A DNA stretch of 64,000 nt from Treponema sp. (GCA_017449285.1 JAFSJX010000064.1:1-64000); one strand, 5' to 3'; shown: positions 51,574 through 60,524, counted from the first letter of the stretch. Notes: a model not told the origin generated them from the letters alone. Program-made: numbers and translations.

Positions 51574-51602
51574 ATTCAGTTGCAAAGAAAGGAAATTCGC
51601 AA

Positions 51603-53984
51603 ATGACCGAAGAGAAGAATCGCTGTGTGGTGACGGGCTTGGGCATGATTTGTGCCATCGGAAATTCCGTGGAAGAGTCCTGGAAGAATGTGCTGGCTTC
51701 AGTTTCCGGCATCAAGCATACGACTACGGTAGACACCGAAAACTGCTATGCAACACTGGCCGCAGAAGTAAACTGCGACACGCTGGACGACATTGACGCG
51801 CCCGAAGAAAAAGACCGTGCTTCAAAACTCTGCCTAAAAGCGGCAAAAGAAGCGCTGGCTGATTCTGGGCTTGCAAAGGGAAATGACGACCCGCGTATGA
51901 GCGTAATTATCGGCAGTTGTGTGGGCGGTGCGGTAAGCATTGAGCATTACTACAAGAACGGCAAAAAGAAGGAAGATATCCTTAAAATGCCGATTGCGCC
52001 GATTGCTTCTCAGGTGGCGGAACTTGCGGGCGCGGGCGGAATCGTTACGAACGTAGGTAACGCTTGCGCGGCAGGAACCATCAGTGTGGCGTATGCATGT
52101 GATTTGATTCGTGCGGGCAAGGCGGACGTGGTGCTTGCTGGCGGCGCGGACTCATTCGCATCCATTCCGTATGCGGGATTCCTTTCTCTGCACGCGCTGG
52201 ACGAAAACGGCTGCTCTCCGTTCAACCGCTGTACCGGCATTACGCTGGGCGAAGGCGCGGGCATGGTCATCGTTGAGTCTTATGCACACGCAAAGGCTCG
52301 CGGCGCAAAGACCTACTGCGAGGTGCTGGGTGCGGGCGTAACGACTGACGCTCATCACATTACCGCGCCGCGCGAGGACGGATTGTGCCAGATTGAGGCG
52401 ATTGAGCGTGCAATCAAGAATTCGGGCGTTTCCAAAAAAGACATCGGCTACGTGAATGGACACGGAACGGGAACGGCAAAGAATGACAACGCAGAGTTCC
52501 TTTCGCTCCATGCGGTGTTTGACGGCGAAAACGACAATTTGAGCGCAAGCTCCACCAAGGCAATGACGGGTCACTGTCTGGGTGCCGCTGGCGCAATCGA
52601 GGCGGTCTTCTCAATCAAGGCACTTACCACGAACACAGTTCTTCCCACTCTGGGCTACACTGACGAAGACAAGGAAAAACTCAAGGAAAAAGCGGGCAAG
52701 ATTGAATTCGTGCAGAATGTGCCGCACCAAAAAGAACTGACCGCCGTGATGAGCAATTCATTTGCGTTCGGTGGAAACAACGCGAGCATCATTTTCAGTA
52801 AGAATGCGGGCGACGTAAAAGTCAGTTCAAAAAAGGCGAACATTGCGATTACTGGTCTTGGACTTGTGAATCCGCTTGGTCACACAAAGGACGCGTACAT
52901 CGCGCAGGTAAAGGCAGACGCAAAGCCGACTGAGACGAGCATCCATTCTACGATAGAAACAACTGAATACGACGAACTGGGAATCAAGATGGCGTTCTAC
53001 CGCAAGTTGGACAACTTTAGCCAGTTGCAAGTGGTGACGGGAATGCGCGCGCTTAAAGACGCAAAACTGACCGTAACCGAAGAAAACGCAAAGGACATCG
53101 GCAACATTGTCGGTACGAGCGAAGGTGCGCTTGGCTCAACATACGACTTTGAGGAACTGATTGGCGAAAAAGGCAACGCAAAGGGAAGCGCATTCAAATT
53201 TCCCAACACCGTGTACAATGCGGCGGGCGGCTATCTTTCAATTTGTTCTGGTCTGAAAGGCTACAGCGTTACCGTTACGAGCGGCCCGGTGTCAGGTCTT
53301 ACGAGCATTCTCTATTCCATGAACGTCATTCAGGAAGGTCAGGAAAAAGTCATGCTCGCTACGGGCAATGACGAGAATATCCCGATTCTTGACAACCTCT
53401 TCAATGAACTGGGCTACAAGGCAAAATCGGTGGTCGCTCCGTATGATGGCGCGGACGGATTTGTTCTTGGAGATGCAAGCACTACGCTTATTCTGGAAGA
53501 TGATAAAAACGCAAAAGAACGTGGGGCGAATGTGTACGCTCATATCCTTGGCTACGGAAACGGTCGCCACAACGTACGCTTTGGCGCAATCTCTGGTACG
53601 GCGGACGCACTGGAAAAGGCAATTGCCGACGCATTGAAAGATGCTGGCGTAAAAGCGGAAGAAATTGACGCTGTATACGGCTTTGCAAACGGCATGAAAG
53701 CGGTGGACGACATCGAAAAGACCGTGCTTGCAAAATCATTTGCCGGTAAGCCTGCGATTGAAATCAAGGAGCGAGTTGGCGAAGGTCGTGCGGGAACGGC
53801 GGCTTTGCAGGTTGCTCATGCCGCGCTCATGCTCCACGGTGACATCGCAAGCGACAAGGCATACGTCATTGCAAAAGACGGTTCCGTAAGCCGCAATGTT
53901 GTAGAAAGTGCCGCGCTCAAAAAAGTGCTAGTCATTTCCTATGCGCTTGGCGGCTCATACACGGCGGTTGTGCTGGGAAAGTAA
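51603..53984 (+). CDS. Fused ketosynthase with inactive second (chain-length-factor-like) half
   Basis: 793 residues, twice a normal FabF. Half one (1-405) is a complete ketosynthase: Cys155 in GNACAAGT, His287 in NGHGTGT, His324 in GHCLGAAG. Half two (about 412-793) has the same fold landmarks (ITGLGLVNPLG, VVAPYDGADGFVLGDAS) but the Cys site reads TSGPVSG, the HGTGT site reads GFANGMK and the second His site reads GEGRAGTA, so all three residues are lost. This mirrors the KS/chain-length-factor pairs of type II polyketide and aryl-polyene systems, here as one chain. It follows an acyl carrier protein gene. Product unknown. Confidence 0.88.
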   Translation: MTEEKNRCVVTGLGMICAIGNSVEESWKNVLASVSGIKHTTTVDTENCYATLAAEVNCDTLDDIDAPEEKDRASKLCLKAAKEALADSGLAKGNDDPRMSVIIGSCVGGAVSIEHYYKNGKKKEDILKMPIAPIASQVAELAGAGGIVTNVGNACAAGTISVAYACDLIRAGKADVVLAGGADSFASIPYAGFLSLHALDENGCSPFNRCTGITLGEGAGMVIVESYAHAKARGAKTYCEVLGAGVTTDAHHITAPREDGLCQIEAIERAIKNSGVSKKDIGYVNGHGTGTAKNDNAEFLSLHAVFDGENDNLSASSTKAMTGHCLGAAGAIEAVFSIKALTTNTVLPTLGYTDEDKEKLKEKAGKIEFVQNVPHQKELTAVMSNSFAFGGNNASIIFSKNAGDVKVSSKKANIAITGLGLVNPLGHTKDAYIAQVKADAKPTETSIHSTIETTEYDELGIKMAFYRKLDNFSQLQVVTGMRALKDAKLTVTEENAKDIGNIVGTSEGALGSTYDFEELIGEKGNAKGSAFKFPNTVYNAAGGYLSICSGLKGYSVTVTSGPVSGLTSILYSMNVIQEGQEKVMLATGNDENIPILDNLFNELGYKAKSVVAPYDGADGFVLGDASTTLILEDDKNAKERGANVYAHILGYGNGRHNVRFGAISGTADALEKAIADALKDAGVKAEEIDAVYGFANGMKAVDDIEKTVLAKSFAGKPAIEIKERVGEGRAGTAALQVAHAALMLHGDIASDKAYVIAKDGSVSRNVVESAALKKVLVISYALGGSYTAVVLGK

Positions 53985-53985
53985 G

Positions 53986-54077
53986 CGGGGCGTTGCGGGG
54001 CTGAAAAGCAAGGCAATTGCCCCGCAGAGAGGGTAGCGACCAACGAAGTGGGCGCGTAGGGGGAGACTTCCCCTTCT
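53986..54077. repeat. Dispersed intergenic repeat, family 1, copy B
   Basis: GCGGGGCTGAAAAGC, AATTGCCCCGCAGAG, GGGTAGCG and a final GGGGGAGACTTCCCC hairpin match the order in 10925-11032. It starts two bases after the ketosynthase stop. Confidence 0.65.
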
Positions 54078-54104
54078 AAAAATATCCTATATTTACATTT
54101 CTTC

Positions 54105-54169
54105 TATAATTTGATATAAAAGAGAAGTGCATGGAAGCATAGTTCTGGAAGCGGGACTATGCTTTTTTT
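54105..54169 (+). terminator. Promoter followed by leader terminator of the liv operon
   Basis: TATAAT (54105-54110) and TATAAA (54115-54120) are candidate -10 boxes. About 20-30 bases later, GCATAGTTC/GGACTATGC (54137-54145, 54154-54162; one G:T pair, extendable by AA/TT) forms a stable hairpin followed by seven T. The livH-type start lies 18 bases after. This is either an attenuator or the terminator of the ketosynthase transcript. Confidence 0.6.
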
Positions 54170-54187
54170 CTATGAGGACGAAGAAAG

Positions 54188-55087
54188 GTGAATAGCATTT
54201 CTATTTTTGTTCAGCAGTTGATAAACGGACTGTCGCTGGGAAGCATTTACGCGTTGATTGCGCTTGGCTACACGATGGTCTACGGTATCGTCAAATTGAT
54301 TAACTTTGCCCATGGCGACGTGATGATGGTTGGTGCATACGCAGGCTATTTTGTCTTGTGCGCGGTGGGCACAACTCCGATTGGTATGACGCTGGCGTTT
54401 TTGGCGGCGATGCTGATGTGCGGTCTTCTGAGTTTGGTGATTGAGCGTCTTGCCTACCGACCGCTTAGGAATGCGCCGCGACTGAATTCGCTGATTACGG
54501 CGATTGCGGTGGAATTGATTCTGCAGAATGTGATGCGCGTGCTTCCGTTTGTTGGCCCTGACCCGCGCCAGTTTCCTACGATGACGACAAAAATGCTCAG
54601 TATCGGCATCGTGTCTTTTTCCAACATCCAGCTGATTGTGATTGTGCTGAGCGCGGTCTTGATGGTCGTATTGAACTACATCGTAAATTACACCAAGACG
54701 GGAAAGGCCATGCGCGCCGTTTCCTATGATTTGGGTGCGGCAAGCCTGATGGGTATCAGCGTGAACAGGATTATTGCGATTACGTTTGTGATTGGTTCGG
54801 TACTTGCAGGTGCGGGCGGCGTTCTGTATGCAACGGCATATCCACAGATTGATCCGGTGATGGGCTACATTCCCGGCTTGAAGGCATTCGTGGCGGCTGT
54901 TCTGGGCGGCATCGGGTCAATTCCGGGTGCGATGCTGGGCGGTATCATTCTTGGTGTTGCGGAGACGATGACAAAGGCGTACATTTCCTCTCAGTATGCG
55001 GATGCGATTTCCTACATGATTCTGATTGTGATTCTGCTGGTTAAGCCGACGGGCATTCTGGGCAAAAAGACCCACGTAAAGGTATGA
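54188..55087 (+). CDS. livH: Branched-chain amino-acid ABC transporter permease
   Basis: 299 residues with a GTG start; AAAGG ribosome-binding site. Eight or so membrane segments with the LivH pattern QQLINGLSLGSIYALIALGYTMVYGI and NFAHGDVMMVGAY, and AVLGGIGSIPGAMLGG in the coupling loop (GGIGSIPGAMLGG). First gene of a four-gene cluster (H-M-G-F order). It forms the import channel with LivM. No binding-protein gene is adjacent. Confidence 0.93.
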   Translation: MNSISIFVQQLINGLSLGSIYALIALGYTMVYGIVKLINFAHGDVMMVGAYAGYFVLCAVGTTPIGMTLAFLAAMLMCGLLSLVIERLAYRPLRNAPRLNSLITAIAVELILQNVMRVLPFVGPDPRQFPTMTTKMLSIGIVSFSNIQLIVIVLSAVLMVVLNYIVNYTKTGKAMRAVSYDLGAASLMGISVNRIIAITFVIGSVLAGAGGVLYATAYPQIDPVMGYIPGLKAFVAAVLGGIGSIPGAMLGGIILGVAETMTKAYISSQYADAISYMILIVILLVKPTGILGKKTHVKV

Positions 55088-55099
55088 TGGGGGCGCAGT

Positions 55100-56149
55100 A
55101 TGGAGAATAAATTTTACAGAAATACGATAATTCTTGGCATCATCGCGTTTGTGGCGGTTTTTGTTCCCACGGTGCTGATAAAACTGGGCGCAATCAATGC
55201 GTACACGGCACAGATTATAACTTTGGGCGGCATCAATGCGATTATGGCCCTGAGCGTGAACATTGTCTGCGGCATTACGGGGCAGCTTTCGCTTGGACAG
55301 GCAGGATTTGAGGCAATCGGTGCATATTCGGTGATTCTTTTGACGCAAAATTTGGGCATTCCGCTTCCGGTGAGCATGGTGCTTGCGGCGTTGATTGCGG
55401 CGTTCTTTGGCTTTTTGATTGGATTTCCCACGCTCAAACTGGAAGGCGATTATCTTGCGATTGTGACGCTTGCGTTTGGCGAGATTATCCGCGTTGTTTT
55501 GGTGAACCAGAAGGGCATTACGGGCGGTCCCAACGGAAAGCAGTTTCCCACGATTCTTTCCACCGATTTTGTGTGGGGACCCGCGCTTTCGTACCTTGTG
55601 ATTGTAGGCGTTTTGGTCGCGATTATTATCCTCTTGCAAAACTTTATCCGCTCAACCTATGGACGCGCGATTCTTGCGGTGCGCGAGGATGAGATTGCGG
55701 CGAATTCAAACGGAGTCAGCGTGTTCCGCTACAAGATGGTAGGCTTTGTTGTCGCATCCTTTGTTGGCGGAATCGGAGGCGCGTTGTATGCTCCGTTCAT
55801 TGGCTTTATAAAGCCCGACCTTGCTTCGTTCAATAATTCAATCAACGATTTGATTTTTGTCGTGCTGGGTGGCATGGGAAGCGTGACGGGTTCAGTGCTT
55901 GCGGCATTCGTGTTGACCTACTTGCAGGAATTCCTGCGTTTCTTGCAGAACTACCGCCTGCTCTTCTATCCGGTCATTTTGATTCTGGTCATGCTGTTCC
56001 GTCCGCAGGGATTGCTCGGTATGAAGGAACTGAGTTTTATCAAACTGTGGGATGGCGCGCCACGTCAGATAAAATCGCTGGTGGAGATGCTGAAAAATCG
56101 GAAAAAATCTGCCGCTTCTGAAACTGCTGAAAAGGGAGGCGAAAAATGA
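55100..56149 (+). CDS. livM: Branched-chain amino-acid ABC transporter permease
   Basis: 349 residues, second permease. Blocks: CGITGQLSLGQAGFEAIGAY, GDYLAIVTLAFGEIIR, and FVVLGGMGSVTGSVLAAF. The C-terminus is cytoplasmic and charged (KNRKKSAASETAEKGGEK). Twelve bases after livH and overlapping livG by four. Confidence 0.93.
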   Translation: MENKFYRNTIILGIIAFVAVFVPTVLIKLGAINAYTAQIITLGGINAIMALSVNIVCGITGQLSLGQAGFEAIGAYSVILLTQNLGIPLPVSMVLAALIAAFFGFLIGFPTLKLEGDYLAIVTLAFGEIIRVVLVNQKGITGGPNGKQFPTILSTDFVWGPALSYLVIVGVLVAIIILLQNFIRSTYGRAILAVREDEIAANSNGVSVFRYKMVGFVVASFVGGIGGALYAPFIGFIKPDLASFNNSINDLIFVVLGGMGSVTGSVLAAFVLTYLQEFLRFLQNYRLLFYPVILILVMLFRPQGLLGMKELSFIKLWDGAPRQIKSLVEMLKNRKKSAASETAEKGGEK

Positions 56150-56949
56150 GTGACGAGAAGAAACTGATTTTACAGGCTTCCGATGTTTCGATTGTGTTCG
56201 GCGGCTTGCGGGCGGTGAGCGACTTTACCATGGATTTGTATCAGGGCGACTTGGTTGGTCTGATTGGCCCGAATGGCGCGGGAAAGACCACGGTGTTCAA
56301 TATGCTGAGCGGCGTGTATACTCCCACGAGCGGCGAGATTACTTTTTGGGACAGGCACGGCAAAGTGCATCTGGTGAACAAAAAATCGCCCGCCGCGCTG
56401 AATAAGATTGGCATTGCCCGCACGTTCCAGAATATCCGTCTGTTCGGAAATCTGACGGTGGCGGACAACGTGCGGATTGCCATGCACAGTCAGCGGAAAG
56501 TGTCTCCGTTTGACGTGCTTTTCAGAACGCCGCGTTTTTTCCGTGACGAGCAGATGATGACGCTTCGGGTGCAGACGCTTCTTTCACTTTTCAATATGAA
56601 GAAAAAAGAAAACGAACTGGCAAAAAATCTGCCCTACGGCGAGCAACGCAAACTGGAAATTGCCCGTGCGCTTGCGGCAAAACCAACCCTCTTGCTTTTG
56701 GACGAACCGGCGGCGGGAATGAATCCGCAGGAAACAAAAGAACTGATGGAATCGATTGCCGCAATCAGAAAGCAGTTCAAGGTGACGATTCTTTTGATTG
56801 AGCATGATATGAAACTGGTTATGGGAATCTGTGAGCGGCTGTTTGTTTTGGACTACGGACGGATTATCGCGCAGGGAACGCCGCAGGAAGTGGTCTCAAA
56901 TCCACAGGTCATCAAAGCCTATTTAGGGGAGGATGCGTTGAATGTCTGA
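56146..56949 (+). CDS. livG: Branched-chain amino-acid ABC transporter ATPase
   Basis: 267 residues. Walker A GPNGAGKTT, a signature region PYGEQRKLEIARAL (LSGGQ replaced by PYGEQ, as is common in LivG), Walker B LLLLDEPAAGMNPQE and switch His in LIEHDM. GIARTFQNIRLF is typical of LivG. Overlaps livM by four bases (ATGA) and livF by eight; good ribosome-binding site GGGAGG. Confidence 0.94.
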   Translation: MSDEKKLILQASDVSIVFGGLRAVSDFTMDLYQGDLVGLIGPNGAGKTTVFNMLSGVYTPTSGEITFWDRHGKVHLVNKKSPAALNKIGIARTFQNIRLFGNLTVADNVRIAMHSQRKVSPFDVLFRTPRFFRDEQMMTLRVQTLLSLFNMKKKENELAKNLPYGEQRKLEIARALAAKPTLLLLDEPAAGMNPQETKELMESIAAIRKQFKVTILLIEHDMKLVMGICERLFVLDYGRIIAQGTPQEVVSNPQVIKAYLGEDALNV

Positions 56950-57658
56950 CACAATGCTTGAAGTTACCAATCTTACCGTGAACTACGGAGCAATCCGTGC
57001 GCTCAAAGGCATCTCATTCAGCGTGGAGCAGGGCGAAATAATCAGCCTGATTGGCTCAAACGGCGCAGGAAAGACGACCACATTACATTCCATTTCAAAT
57101 CTGATTAAAAAGCAGGGCGGAAGCGTGAGTTTTAACGGTGAAAATATTACCGCGCTTCCCGCAGACCAGATTGTAAAGCGTGGGTTAGTTCATGTTCCCG
57201 AAGGCCGCCGCATTTTTGCAAACCTGACCGTGCGCGAGAATTTGGAGATGGGCGCGTTTACCAGAACGGACAAGGTTGGAATCAAGGACGACATGGATCG
57301 CGTGTTTGAGTTGTTTCCGCGCCTGAAAGAACGAGTCAAGCAGGTGGCGGGGACTTTGAGCGGCGGTGAGCAGCAGATGCTTGCGATGGGGCGCGGCATC
57401 ATGAGTACACCGAAACTGCTTTTGCTTGACGAGCCGAGCATGGGCTTAGCACCGATTTTGGTGGACGAGATTTTTGAAATCATCCAGCGGATTAACAAGG
57501 AAGGCACGACAATTCTTTTGGTGGAGCAAAACGCATTTAAGGCGATGAACATTGCAAACCGCGTCTACATTCTGGAAACAGGTAGCATCATCAAAAGCGG
57601 AGACGCAAGCGAACTAATTCGTGACCCTGCCGTAAAAAAAGCATATTTGGGCGGATAG
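56942..57658 (+). CDS. livF: Branched-chain amino-acid ABC transporter ATPase
   Basis: 238 residues. Walker A GSNGAGKTT, VPEGRRIFANLTVRENL (LivF hallmark), signature LSGGEQQMLAMGRG, Walker B LLLLDEPSMGLAP and VEQNAFKAM. Last gene of the transporter set; the periplasmic binding protein must be encoded elsewhere. Confidence 0.94.
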   Translation: MSDTMLEVTNLTVNYGAIRALKGISFSVEQGEIISLIGSNGAGKTTTLHSISNLIKKQGGSVSFNGENITALPADQIVKRGLVHVPEGRRIFANLTVRENLEMGAFTRTDKVGIKDDMDRVFELFPRLKERVKQVAGTLSGGEQQMLAMGRGIMSTPKLLLLDEPSMGLAPILVDEIFEIIQRINKEGTTILLVEQNAFKAMNIANRVYILETGSIIKSGDASELIRDPAVKKAYLGG

Positions 57659-57851
57659 GAATTCCTCACAGAGCCAAGGAAACCACGGAGGGCGTGGTAA
57701 AAAAAGAAGGTCATCTCAAGCACAGACATTCGTGTTCTTTGTGGGGGATTTTAAAAAATTCGCTTTTTCTTCAGAGCCGTGTTATAATACAAATACGCAT
57801 ATTTTATCTGCAAGGAGTGCAAGATAAAAACTGCCTGAAATGGAGGCTCGT

Positions 57852-58496
57852 ATGATAGTTTCAGATTTGATGAGCAAGGATTTGATTTATGTGAATCCTG
57901 AGACAAGCGTGACGGATGCTCGCGCGTTGATGACCAAGGAGAATGTGAACAAACTGCCCGTGCTTGACCGCGACAACAGGCTGGTCGGCATCGTGACGAA
58001 GAATGATTTGTCAAAGGCGGCTCCTTCACAGGCGACCACGCTGGATATGTATGAACTGAGCTACCTTCTCTCCAAACTAAAAGTGGAAAAGGTGATGGTC
58101 AAGAATGTCATTACCGTAAATCAGAACGAAGTAATTGAAGAAGCCGCGCGCATCATGGCGGACAAAAATGTAGGTTGTCTTCTGGTGATGAACGGAGACT
58201 TGCTGGTGGGCATCATCACAGAAAGCGATTTATTCCATGCGTTTATCGAAATGTTTGGTGCGCGGCATCGCGGGGTACGTTTTATGGCTGATATGGCTGA
58301 AAAGCCGGGAGAACTCGCAAAAATCAGTCAGTCAATCGCGGAACTGGGCGGGAATATTGTTTCAATCGTCACCAGCGAGGGAAAAGATGTCTCAAAACGG
58401 CGCATTACGTGCAAGGTGACACACGTTACGTTGGAACAGGTGCGCTCAATGCTGGAGAATATGGATATAGAGCCATTTGATATACGCGAAGTGTAA
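57852..58496 (+). CDS. CBS-pair protein with C-terminal ACT domain
   Basis: 214 residues from the ATG at 57852, chosen because GGAGG (57842-57846) lies five bases upstream. Two CBS motifs (VSDLMSKDLIYVNPETSVTD and VMVKNVITVNQNEVIEEAARIM), then an ACT domain (RFMADMAEKPGELAKISQSIAELGGNI; core GELAKISQSIAELGGNI). This AcuB-like architecture usually senses nucleotides and amino acids. Its place after the liv genes suggests, but does not prove, a link with branched-chain amino acids. Confidence 0.82.
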   Translation: MIVSDLMSKDLIYVNPETSVTDARALMTKENVNKLPVLDRDNRLVGIVTKNDLSKAAPSQATTLDMYELSYLLSKLKVEKVMVKNVITVNQNEVIEEAARIMADKNVGCLLVMNGDLLVGIITESDLFHAFIEMFGARHRGVRFMADMAEKPGELAKISQSIAELGGNIVSIVTSEGKDVSKRRITCKVTHVTLEQVRSMLENMDIEPFDIREV

Positions 58497-58535
58497 AAAT
58501 GCGCAATTTAAATAGACGATTCGGCAAAAAAACAG

Positions 58536-58541
58536 TATCTT
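58536..58541 (+). promoter_or_regulatory. -10 box of 483-residue gene, leaderless type
   Basis: TATCTT ends six bases before the ATG at 58548; TAGACG at 58513-58518 gives a 17-base spacer. Confidence 0.45.
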
Positions 58542-58547
58542 AGAGAT

Positions 58548-59999
58548 ATGAACTTTACCGCAGACACGCTGATAACGCACTTTCTTCGCACATACCGTGA
58601 GCCGTTCACGGCAAGAGAAATGTCTCGTTTTTTGGGACAGGTGGGAATTCGTGCGACGGCTCGTCAGGTTGCGGAATATTTGGAAAGTGACCCGCTCGTT
58701 TTTCCGTTGGAACACAAATTGTTTCTGACGCGGGCGGGTGCTTTTGTCGGTCAGTTCTTCAGTTTTGTTCCCACGCCACAGGAAGTTATGCAGAAAGTGT
58801 TTGTTCCGGGTGACCGCTGTATTCCGTTTGTGGATATGGAGATGCTTTCGTGTACGCTTCAGTTTGAATACAACGGCAAGTTGCTTCAGCCAAAGATTTT
58901 CAACACGGACTGCAATCAGGCGCGGGATTTGTTCACGCTGGTGGGTGACGAGTATGCCTCGCAGTATATTGCCGCCGACCCGGTGAATAAGGATTTGCAT
59001 CTTGACGCGCAGGAATTTGAGCTTCCGCCAAAAATATCGCTTACGGGCGTATCCATCGAGCGGATTATGCAGGACTGCGATTTTAAATACGGCGACCGAC
59101 TTTTGTGCCGCGTGAATGATTGGGACAGGGGAATCATCGAAATTTTCCCGCTGGTCACGCATAAACTGAATCCCATGCAGGTGAACTACGAGGACATGGA
59201 GCGTCAGCACTGGAACGATATGCTGGAAAAGGCATTGCTGGAAAGTTTTGACCGTCTTGGTCCGTGCGCAAGTATGGACGAGCAGCTGGCAAATGTATTC
59301 TACGAGAATCGCAAAAAATTATGCACTACGGAATGTGGCTCTGTCCATGAATTTCTGGAAAACTCAAAAAAAGTTGCCATGGAGTTGTTCGGAGTTGAGA
59401 CTCGGTTGTGGCGATATGGCGAGGATGTTCCTGCGGTGGGCAAATGGAATGCGCAGGATTTGGAACGTGGACTGGATGGCGGAGTTCCGCTGTATAATTT
59501 GCCGGACTACGTGATTGACTGTTTTATTCAGGACTTGCTCTACGAGAAAAAAGAGGATGTTTCTGGGCTGGTCAAAAAAATAATACCTAAATCCATGGAA
59601 ATTTCTCCAGAGGAAGAGCAGTTCTTTACATTGCAAATAATGCGCAGAAATGCTATACTCCGTAGAAAATACAACTGGTTTGCGGATTTTTCGCGCGGGT
59701 CGATTCGTCATCGTGCGCTTGATTTGTATTCCAAAGTCGGTTCTTTGGTGTATGACATTGATTGTGCCAGTGATAAACTGGAACAGATGCCTCAGCAAGA
59801 ATTGGTTACGCTTTCGCAATTGTTTACGCATGTTTCCCGTATGCTGGAGGCGTTGTCCTGCTTGAACGAAAGTATTGACGGAGACGAGTATGCGATGCAA
59901 CTTTCACTGGAAGGCATGGAATACAATTTTGAGGATATCCGCATTCCGTTGACCGCTGCAATTGAACGGCTACGGACTGACCGTTGGAAAGTCATTTAG
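58548..59999 (+). CDS. Conserved-looking protein of unknown function
   Basis: 483 residues; I recognise no family. The N-terminus (about 1-70) looks like a winged helix (FTAREMSRFLGQVGIRATARQVAEYL with DPLVFP after it; core REMSRFLGQVGIRATARQV). The middle is mixed alpha/beta with several Trp, Tyr and Cys residues and no signal peptide or membrane segment. The C-terminal third is helical. The ATG follows a -10 box directly, suggesting a leaderless message. It is followed after 18 bases by an EIIA gene, so they may be cotranscribed. Nucleic-acid binding is a weak guess. Confidence 0.6.
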   Translation: MNFTADTLITHFLRTYREPFTAREMSRFLGQVGIRATARQVAEYLESDPLVFPLEHKLFLTRAGAFVGQFFSFVPTPQEVMQKVFVPGDRCIPFVDMEMLSCTLQFEYNGKLLQPKIFNTDCNQARDLFTLVGDEYASQYIAADPVNKDLHLDAQEFELPPKISLTGVSIERIMQDCDFKYGDRLLCRVNDWDRGIIEIFPLVTHKLNPMQVNYEDMERQHWNDMLEKALLESFDRLGPCASMDEQLANVFYENRKKLCTTECGSVHEFLENSKKVAMELFGVETRLWRYGEDVPAVGKWNAQDLERGLDGGVPLYNLPDYVIDCFIQDLLYEKKEDVSGLVKKIIPKSMEISPEEEQFFTLQIMRRNAILRRKYNWFADFSRGSIRHRALDLYSKVGSLVYDIDCASDKLEQMPQQELVTLSQLFTHVSRMLEALSCLNESIDGDEYAMQLSLEGMEYNFEDIRIPLTAAIERLRTDRWKVI

Positions 60000-60017
60000 T
60001 CTTTTTACGGAGGGAAT

Positions 60018-60482
60018 ATGTTTTCTGATGTCAATATCGCTGACTTGATTAAAAAAGGCGGTGTCTTTAAAGAAGTTGAGGGTACAAGTCCGTCAGAAGT
60101 ATACGAGCATATCAGCGAGTTGGTGAGTCTTCCTGACTATATTTCTTCCGCAGAATTTGTCGATGCGCTTTGTCAGCGTGAGCAGGTGCTGAGTACGGCC
60201 GTGGGGAATGGAATCGCCATGCCTCATGCGCAGGCTTCGATTATCAAAAATCCTGAAGACCAGAAGATTGCAGTCTGTTATTTGCGGCGGGCGATTGATA
60301 TGAATGCTCCCGATGGAATCCGCGTTTTTGTGATGTTTGTGTTGCTGACTAGCGGAGTACAGCCTCACCTGCAAGTGATTTCTGCGTTGGCAAAAGTATT
60401 GCATCGTCAGGAAGTCAAAAAGGCTTTGGAACGATGTGCGGGGCTGGATGAGTTATTAAGAATTATTGAGGGAAAAAATTAA
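60018..60482 (+). CDS. PTS EIIA protein, mannitol/fructose (PtsN-like) type
   Basis: 154 residues. Phosphorylation site NGIAMPHAQ (His near residue 71) in a PTS_EIIA_2 domain; FVMFVLLTSG (usual FLLxxP) and SALAKVLHR follow. It has no EIIB or EIIC domain, so it resembles regulatory PtsN. It could also serve the PfoR-like permease. Ribosome-binding site GGAGG. Upstream of transketolase by 42 bases. Confidence 0.85.
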   Translation: MFSDVNIADLIKKGGVFKEVEGTSPSEVYEHISELVSLPDYISSAEFVDALCQREQVLSTAVGNGIAMPHAQASIIKNPEDQKIAVCYLRRAIDMNAPDGIRVFVMFVLLTSGVQPHLQVISALAKVLHRQEVKKALERCAGLDELLRIIEGKN

Positions 60483-60524
60483 CGGTCGTTTCGCGTAGTC
60501 AGACGACAGGTAAGGAGTTATATC

